From NCBI GenBank assembly GCA_027596945.1, contig JADGJH010000146.1, positions 3,250 through 28,030 of the forward strand: DNA of 24,781 nt. The letters run 5' to 3'. The translations under genes and the position numbers were made by a program. How positions within the stretch are numbered: position 1 is the stretch's first letter; each line of letters starts with the position of its first letter. Shown piece after piece: positions 19,201 to 24,781 of the stretch. This stretch comes from Physocladia obscura. Its lineage: Eukaryota; Chytridiomycota; Chytridiomycetes; Chytridiales; Chytriomycetaceae. The notes beneath the pieces were generated by a model. The model worked only from the letters and a program-made list of their open reading frames with translations. It made no database searches and was not told the DNA's origin.

Positions 19201-21755
19201 AAGAAAAGGCTTGAACAATATCTGGCTCCAGTCGAGAAGTAATAAAAAGTTTGATTTTTGGAGGTAAATCTTTGCAGTGTACAGAAAATATTTCCAGAAT
19301 TTCACGTCGCTCTCCAATCTTTCCACATTCATCAAGGGCATCAGCAATAATAACTACAGGAGAATATGTTGGATTTTTGGCAAAAAGCTTTTTAAGTGGA
19401 TTACTAATAAGCTCTTTGAAAATATCAGAAACAGGCTCTTGGAGAATCTTGGGATTGTTCTGATAAATAACCAGCACCAACTGTGAAAATTCATTTGACC
19501 ATTCACATAGCCCAAACACCATTGTGTTTATTAGTTGTTGTGGGTTGTTTCGAGCTTCATTGTCATGCTTGGCATAAAGAACAGCACCTAAAAGGTTGCG
19601 CTGGCGAAGTTTATCAGCAGTCAATGCAGACATGACTGACTTTCCAACACCAGGTCCGCCTTGTAGCCATAAAACACGATTTTCACTTGCTGCAGTTGTA
19701 GGGTCAAGAAAATCTAACACACTTTCTAGAAGCCAGCTCCTAGTACCACTCACATGACTATTAAGCAAGCGTGATGTCTCATGCCTCATATCTTCAGTCA
19801 GTGGGTTCAACCAGTTTGTCAAAGTTTTAACAGTATTAGAATCTAGTTGAATAGAAGAGGTTGAAGGTAGTGCAGAATATTTGGCCAACAAGTTGTGACA
19901 CTCAGTAACAGCTCTGGTAATAAAAATGTCACAATAATAGAAACAAAAAACAACAAATTAAGTTAATACCGATCAAGTTCTCTTGGATTATCCACCTTGA
20001 TTGCTTGTATTTTCATTATGGCTTTGACAGTTTCACGTATAGTTCTTTTTCTGGGGCTGAGACCATGACAATGAAATTCATCAGGAAGGTCATGTACAGA
20101 GAACTTATATGGCACCAATACTTCAATTGTGTGATCATAGCCATCATTTAAAAGCTTTTGTTCACCCAAAAAAATTGGCTGTATGGGATAAAGCTTCAGC
20201 TCCTGCAATTCCAATGAAATTTCCCACTATATTTTGCATGTCAATTAACCTTTTAAATAAAAATAAAATAAATAAAACTTTGTTTTACCTCCAGTAAAAG
20301 GTTGTCAGGATATTTGTGTGCATTTTTCATAGACTCCATGCCCTGGTTGGATAAAATTGGGACAAAAATTTTACTATTACTCAGACAAGTCAAAAATCCT
20401 TGCTCCCAAGGTTCAGCAAAGTTTAGGCAAAACACATCTAAAAATGGATGAACATCCAATCTTTTGTGGCTCAACAGCAAAACAAATATTTTTGCTGTAT
20501 CTGAATCAGCAGCAACTCGGTAACTGAAAAAATGATTTTAGTAAAAAAAAGCAAACACACAAGTATTTTTGTACCTAACAAACCAGTCATGAATAACACT
20601 ATTTGCATGACATACCCAATCATTAAGTAGCATTAGATACCATGGTTTTTGCAAATCTGAAAAGCATTAAATAAGTAGGACATAACTCACGCTATAGGCA
20701 ATTACCAAAAGCAGATTTGCTGGAGTTATCGCGAGGACTTGCCTGGAATTGCATGAAAGCGTTCGATTGTTTCGAAAATTCGACAAGCGGGGCATCAGAT
20801 GTGTTAGAAGTTGCGACTTTTTGGGCAATGTTCACCGTAAACTGGTAAAAGATTTATCACATTTTCAAGTACACAAAATAATACAAACCTGCCAATGTAC
20901 AACAACATATGTGGCTTTGAAAGCATCAAGTATATCTTCATCATCCAGGATGTGAAAGGTGATTCCATCCTCATTATAAGTCATGTGTTTAATTTCGAGG
21001 AAAGGGTTTCCAGCCTTTTTATGGACAGCGATCTTGAAGGTTTCAAGTGAACAATTACGGGATACTTTGACTTTGAAGAAATAGTCTTCTTTTCCTATTT
21101 CACGACTCAAAATTCTGAGAATAATGTCGTTGTTTTCTGTATAATAACGAATGACTGCTATGTAGAACAAAAAGAAATTCGTACCTGATAAATTCGATAC
21201 TTGTTGCCCTTTCAATGGTTCAACATTTCCGTTATTTAATTTCTCTGAACTGGGAGCTGGGGTCTCAGTCCGCGTGATTGGAGGACTGATTGGCTTTAAA
21301 TGATCCGGTTTCACAGCCTTTACAGCCGAGCGGGTAGCATGTGCCTGCAAAGACTGAGAAGATGTTGACGTGACATCAGTAGCTGTATGTTTTCTGCGAA
21401 TTTGCGAAATTCGGGATGTGGCGGCTGAAGCGAGTAAGGGTCGTTGTGACTGTTGTCAATACAGATTAGATCAAGAAAAACAGTAAACAAGCATTGAAAT
21501 TGTCAAGGAGGCTTGCACCTCGCGAGTAACGGCTTTGGCGCGGACAAATACACCAGCCTTTTGCGCACACGTGAAATATGTTATTCCGTCTTTGCTGCCG
21601 TTGTTGTTTCCTCGATCTAATTGGTCCAATTCAACGCCGATCCATTCGTCGTTTCCGTCGCCGAAGTGCGTTGCGCCAATAAAGCGCACAGTTCCACAAT
21701 CTTTTACACCTTTGCGGTTAACCGTCACGCGTTCGCCGACTTTGAGTTTGTTCAT
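16232..21755 (-). CDS. CAP-Gly / PB1-like / TIR / NACHT / WD40 STAND receptor
   Basis: Eight exons: 21755-21519, 21449-21185, 21136-20889, 20841-20706, 20656-20575, 20523-20289, 20226-19970, 19913-16232; introns 47-69 bp, GT-AG, phase-consistent; 1,713 residues. Order: CAP-Gly 1-79 (GTVRFIGATHFG, WIGVEL, GVFVR; the GKNDG groove motif is GNNNG); basic Ser-rich linker 80-167; PB1/ubiquitin-like 186-249 with acidic YNEDG and DDEDILDAF; linker; TIR about 318-487 (FVSYRVAAD, PFLDVFCL, EPWEQGFL, KIFVPILS, LLLEWE, PIFLGE); fungal NACHT linker (WLNPL, GTRSWLLE), Walker A GGPGVGKS 572-579, Walker B VVIIADALDEC 673-683, sensor FITSR; winged-helix FHKSIADYL about 885; 13 clear WD40 repeats about 1096-1639 plus a degenerate last blade. 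Three splice joins restore the TIR core, making TIR-NACHT-WD40 firm. Attachment of the CAP-Gly/PB1 part rests on splice phase and absence of a stop. Expected role: ligand-triggered oligomerising NLR-like sensor whose TIR may cleave NAD+ (inference). Confidence 0.75.
16457..18088 (-). repeat. Tandem WD40-coding repeats, 126-bp period, 13 units
   Basis: Thirteen consecutive units of 42 codons (the last two 41) within the final exon. Each contains a VVSGSWDKTVKIWD-type core, preceded in most units by a LEGHS-type dipeptide region. The core is nearly identical between units. Changes concentrate at the two or three residues after GHS, at the residue following the next Val, and at the position before D in SGSxD (W, S, A, D or K). 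With the C-terminal degenerate segment they would make 14 blades, that is two seven-bladed propellers. Confidence 0.9.
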
Positions 21756-22036
21756 CGGTTGATTTTACAAAAAAATTTCTTTGGGTTTATCCAACTTGTG
21801 CCAGACACCTCTGAATTTATGTGACAGTTTTATAGGAGATTGTGATGGCACTTTATTACTTGAATATTGATCGATTACAAATGTTCCACACAGCTTGACC
21901 ACGGCCATCTTTTAAAGATTTATCAACTTTTGTGCAGAGTAAATATGCAATCTCATTCAGCCCTTCACTCTAATCAACGCTTGGGGCTAAATTATGTCTG
22001 TCAATAAGAATATAGATCTGTCTTATGGTTGGAATC

Positions 22037-22565
22037 TTATGCGTTCACATCAAGCTCAGATTTTTCTAAGAATTTGTACCCGAAAGATTTGGCATCTTCA
22101 TAACCACAGACTCTATGAATAACTAAATACAATGTAGCACACGATTTAATTCCCTACATAATGGACACTATGCGATTTATATTAACTTTCAGGTCTGTAA
22201 TTAGAATTATAAAGAATTCCGTATTTTTTGTTCCAATTGTCGGACTGAACAATGTTTCGCCACTTCCAGCTGAAGAATTCACATCTGCGCATTCACCAAG
22301 CAATTCAGCAACTTTTTTCAGGTTCATTTCAGTTGCATTTCATTTGAGAATATTTTGTAATTCTTTCGGAGTCCAGCACTGGGACCACTTTGTTTTCAAG
22401 TAGCTCTGTCTGCGCTTGAATTAACTACTTTCGCTGGATTTCTTCTTCCGCAATTCGTTGTGCTTGTTCGCGATTTGATTTTTTCATCAACTGTTTATTG
22501 AGTTTCAATTGTTCAAACTCAGCGTGTTCTTTCAACGAGGTGATGAACACAACAGGGATGGCATG
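22037..22565 (-). pseudogene. Decayed coiled-coil protein gene fragment
   Basis: The minus strand reads VVFITSLKEHAEFEQLKLNK, QLMKKSNREQAQRIAEEEIQ and RK, then TAG, then in the same frame LIQAQTELLENKVVPVLDSE. Near 22335 the frame shifts by one and continues MNLKKVAELLGECADVNSSA, ETLFSPTIGTKNTEFF, crosses a TAG after IVSIM, and resumes LYLVIHRVCGYEDAKSFGYK, FLEKSELDVNA with stop at 22037-22039. The first part is a charged coiled coil. An acceptor-like CAATAG precedes it at 22566. The family is not recognised. Two stops and one frameshift argue for a pseudogene. It lies just upstream of the STAND receptor on the same strand but shows no splice connection to it. Confidence 0.4.
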
Positions 22566-22589
22566 CTATTGACTCTCAATAGCACCTAA

Positions 22590-22990
22590 ACTCAACCTGT
22601 GGTTGTAGACGATGCACAGAAGGAATGGTTGAAATGCACTGGCAGGATCAGGAAGATTTTGCGTGAAACGATTGATGAAAGTCTGCATCATGTGGCAACA
22701 AGCGCTGACTCCAAAACTGGTCACAAAATGTGCGTTGAAATCCGCAAAGCAATTTTAGTCATCTGCAAGAGTCAAGACTTGGAGGGTGTACTTCTGCAAA
22801 TGAAACTTTTCAAGCAGATCAATTGTGTAACAGGGTAAACGAAAACTACTTTAGCGAAATAAAATATAACGTTATTTAGCCATGTAGGAAACTTCTGTTG
22901 ACTAATTTAGCTGCCCTAGATGAACTAGCCAATCTTCTGACCATCTTTCTTGCAACTTGCGACCACTCCCAGCCAAGTTCCCCCTGCTGA
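22590..22990 (+). pseudogene. Unrecognised coding fragment, possibly Gag-like
   Basis: Open without an ATG from 22590: VVDDAQKEWLKCTGRIRKIL, RETIDESLHHVATSADS, EIRKAILVICKSQDLEGVLL, QMKLFKQINC. A GT-AG intron of 53 bp (22835-22887) can be drawn in phase, leading to KLLLTNLAALDELANLLTIF and a stop at 22988-22990. The pattern of short helices with a Trp near the start vaguely resembles Gag (UBN2-type) proteins of Ty1/copia elements, but this is a weak impression. The missing start and the neighbouring debris suggest a fragment of a retroelement or gene. Confidence 0.3.
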
Positions 22991-24433
22991 CAATGCTAGG
23001 TTTCCTCTACGGAACCCATTAGGGGTTATTGCATGCCGTTAATCAGATGTCGATTTGGGGGTGGATTGTTCTTTCTTGCATTATTTTCTGAGAAGTTATT
23101 TGGATTTATTGTAATAATTCTAATTTTTTTGGGAAGTGATGGTTGGGTTAATTTTAAACGTATTTTTGGGAGACATTCTATGTTTATATTAGTACTGTAT
23201 TGTGAATGGTTTATGAGTTGTCACTTATGACTTTCTTCACTAGTAAGTCAGTTTTATTACTTATTATTTTAATTGTTTGGTGTTAGATTTAGATTATCAG
23301 TGTCAGTTTCAGTCCTGTCTATTTGTTTTTTTCTTACTATAAAGATTGATTGATAATTGAGTTTTAGAATTTGAAGGTCATTGCTGTTTAAGAATTTAAT
23401 TTAATTTTTTCGCTTCCTTGAATGGTTATTATTGCATATCTGGTAACTGATTTTATTTAATCAAGGAACCATAGATTGCAAAATTCTGCTTTTGTTGAAT
23501 AATTCATTCTTTCGTGGCGTTTTGAAGCTTATTGTGTCTATTATTTAGCTGTAGAAATGGCTGCGTAAGCTAGTCAAATTTTTTTTCAATGCTCCATCTG
23601 TCCAAATTTTTATACTATTGTTATTTGAGATTTTATTTATTAATGTACTATTTTTACTTATTTCTGCAAATTGTAAGAATGATATAAGGCTCGTGTTGTT
23701 GTATATTGTGCGTTTGTGTTTATGTATATTTTTGGCAAATTCACTATATTTTTATTTATTTAATAAGTATAAAATGTTTTCTGGGAATGAGTTTGTGAAT
23801 TGATGATTTAGATCAAAGCTTAAGTTATAGTTAGCCATTATATTTATAAGTGAGGTTATATATGAGTATTTTCTATTGTTATTTCTGACAGTTAAGGGAA
23901 TTGGTTTTTCAATTGCATTTTAACGTAGTTTGTGTAGTTTTGAGAATTGATCTGTTTTCCTAACAATTAATTATTTTGTGTCCTTTCTGTAACAAGTAAC
24001 AAAACTGTCACACCAGTTCAGAGCAGTCTACTCTATGCCACTACAAGTCTTTGTGCCACAATATTGATGACTGGTGGTGCTCTTGTGTGAGAAGCAATAA
24101 AAACCATCTGTTCTTCATCAGTGAATGTATTGCTTCTGTGAAACTCTTCTGGGTGTTGCAAATTGTATCATCAATATGCTGATTTGGCTGATTCGGCTGA
24201 TGTGCAATTTGGAACCAGCATGTTTTTTGCTGGTAGTTATGTTCATTGCAGCATTGGGATTCTTTCAGAATTTTATGATGGGTGGCCATTGAAATAAGTG
24301 GTATTCTTTGTTTTATACTAAGTATTGCATTGCATAGATTTCTCCTTTTTTTGAGTCAGTGTGAGTTATGTGTTTCCCCAACCATGCACAGAGTTTGAAA
24401 TAAATTGTGTAATAGAAGATTGGGAACAGGCAT
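22991..24433. other. AT-rich region, no gene supported
   Basis: About 1.4 kb, strongly T-rich on the plus strand from 23060 to 23990, then more balanced but CpG-poor sequence at 24000-24300. Short frames exist (for example 82 codons on the minus strand at 24289-24041), without recognisable domains and with competing open frames on the other strand. No tRNA or long-terminal-repeat pair could be demonstrated. Confidence 0.4.
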
Positions 24434-24499
24434 AAGATTCAAGTAAGTTTTAGAAGAGTAGCAAATAAGATTAAAGTAAGTTTTAGAAGAGTAACAGAA
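24434..24499 (+). repeat. Two tandem 33-bp direct repeats
   Basis: The unit contains AAGTAAGTTTTAGAAGAGTA and occurs twice back to back (24434-24466 and 24467-24499) with a few substitutions towards the unit ends. Each unit carries a perfect GTAAGT donor-like hexamer. No gene is attached to them. Confidence 0.8.
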
Positions 24500-24781
24500 T
24501 CAGCTCGAGTCAACCAATTTCAATACTTCATATCTCAGAACTAAATGATAAGAGTTTGAGATTGAAAATATAGGTCTTTTTATCAAGTTGACAAATCTCA
24601 AAACAAATATTTTCAAAATCCGAACACACGATCGGTGTGTTAATCTCAACATTTCAAACAAAACAGCAACTGGAGCAAAGGCAACAGAAATTTTAAACAA
24701 AGAAACCCAGATAGAATGCACAGTATACGATTGCACAAGTCAACTTTGCAAAAATCACTCAAAACCAGCGCGAACCAGGAA
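24500..24781. other. Window end, no gene supported
   Basis: A 78-codon minus-strand frame (24736-24500) is hydrophobic in part (VSLFKISVAFAPVAVLFEML) but has no recognised domain or visible start context, and the window ends soon after. It could be an exon of a gene lying beyond the window. Confidence 0.25.

Noticed and set aside
20706..21755. Treating the CAP-Gly/PB1-like exons as a separate gene from TIR-NACHT-WD40
   Set aside because: No stop codon, terminator-like region or better start lies between them and the splice phases run through; kept as the main alternative to test.
23058..23995. Possible LTR: G-rich tract (GGGGGTGG) followed by TGTT and ending near TAACA
   Set aside because: Only one copy in the window, no target-site duplication, primer-binding site or retroelement polyprotein could be shown.
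24000..24295. Plus-strand frame with two TGA stops faintly resembling a copia RNase H segment
   Set aside because: Similarity too weak and the minus strand is equally open; no catalytic residues could be placed.
1..24781. tRNA, rRNA, CRISPR arrays, bacterial operon or ribosome-binding features
   Set aside because: None seen; intron-bearing eukaryotic genes throughout and no B-box-like or crRNA-repeat patterns were found by eye.

Overview
The window looks like nuclear DNA of a fungus, most likely an early-diverging, chytrid-type lineage. This is inference from sequence alone. The genes are split by short GT-AG introns (about 47-180 bp). They encode eukaryotic housekeeping proteins (snRNP core protein SmD2, complex I subunit NDUFA13/GRIM-19), a fungal-type secreted copper radical oxidase, and a TIR-NACHT-WD40 STAND receptor. 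TIR domains are rare in NLR-like proteins of Dikarya. No prokaryotic features were seen.

Layout. 0.1-0.95 kb: a single-exon SET-MYND protein (+). 0.95-3.09 kb: AT-rich DNA with a decayed DDE transposase relic and a diverged tandem duplication. 3.09-10.92 kb: a compact, CpG-containing gene block. It holds a membrane-anchored PQQ-type beta-propeller protein (-, 4 exons), SmD2 (-, 5 exons), NDUFA13 (+, 3 exons, start codon only 26 bp from that of SmD2) and a 7-exon glyoxal-oxidase-like enzyme (+) with a signal peptide and a C-terminal GPI-type tail. 11.2-13.7 kb: fragments of unrecognised genes, including two paralogous copies of a membrane-protein module, the second broken. 13.6-17.7 kb: a stretch with only two CpG dinucleotides, covering a decayed open frame (15.1-16.0 kb) and the 3' half of the next gene. 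16.2-21.8 kb: an eight-exon minus-strand gene whose reconstructed 1,713-residue product reads CAP-Gly, PB1/ubiquitin-like, TIR, NACHT, WD40 x13-14. 22.0-23.0 kb: decayed coding fragments on both strands. 23.0-24.8 kb: AT-rich DNA with no supported gene.

The main discovery candidate is the minus-strand gene at 16232-21755. It joins a microtubule-tip type CAP-Gly module and a PB1-like module to a TIR-NACHT-WD40 innate-immunity type receptor. All seven introns keep phase and the TIR core is reassembled across three splice junctions. Its WD40 array is highly repetitive and almost free of CpG, as expected for a multicopy NLR family exposed to methylation-driven decay. All multi-exon models were built by eye from splice signals, phase and protein conservation; no transcript or database search was available.
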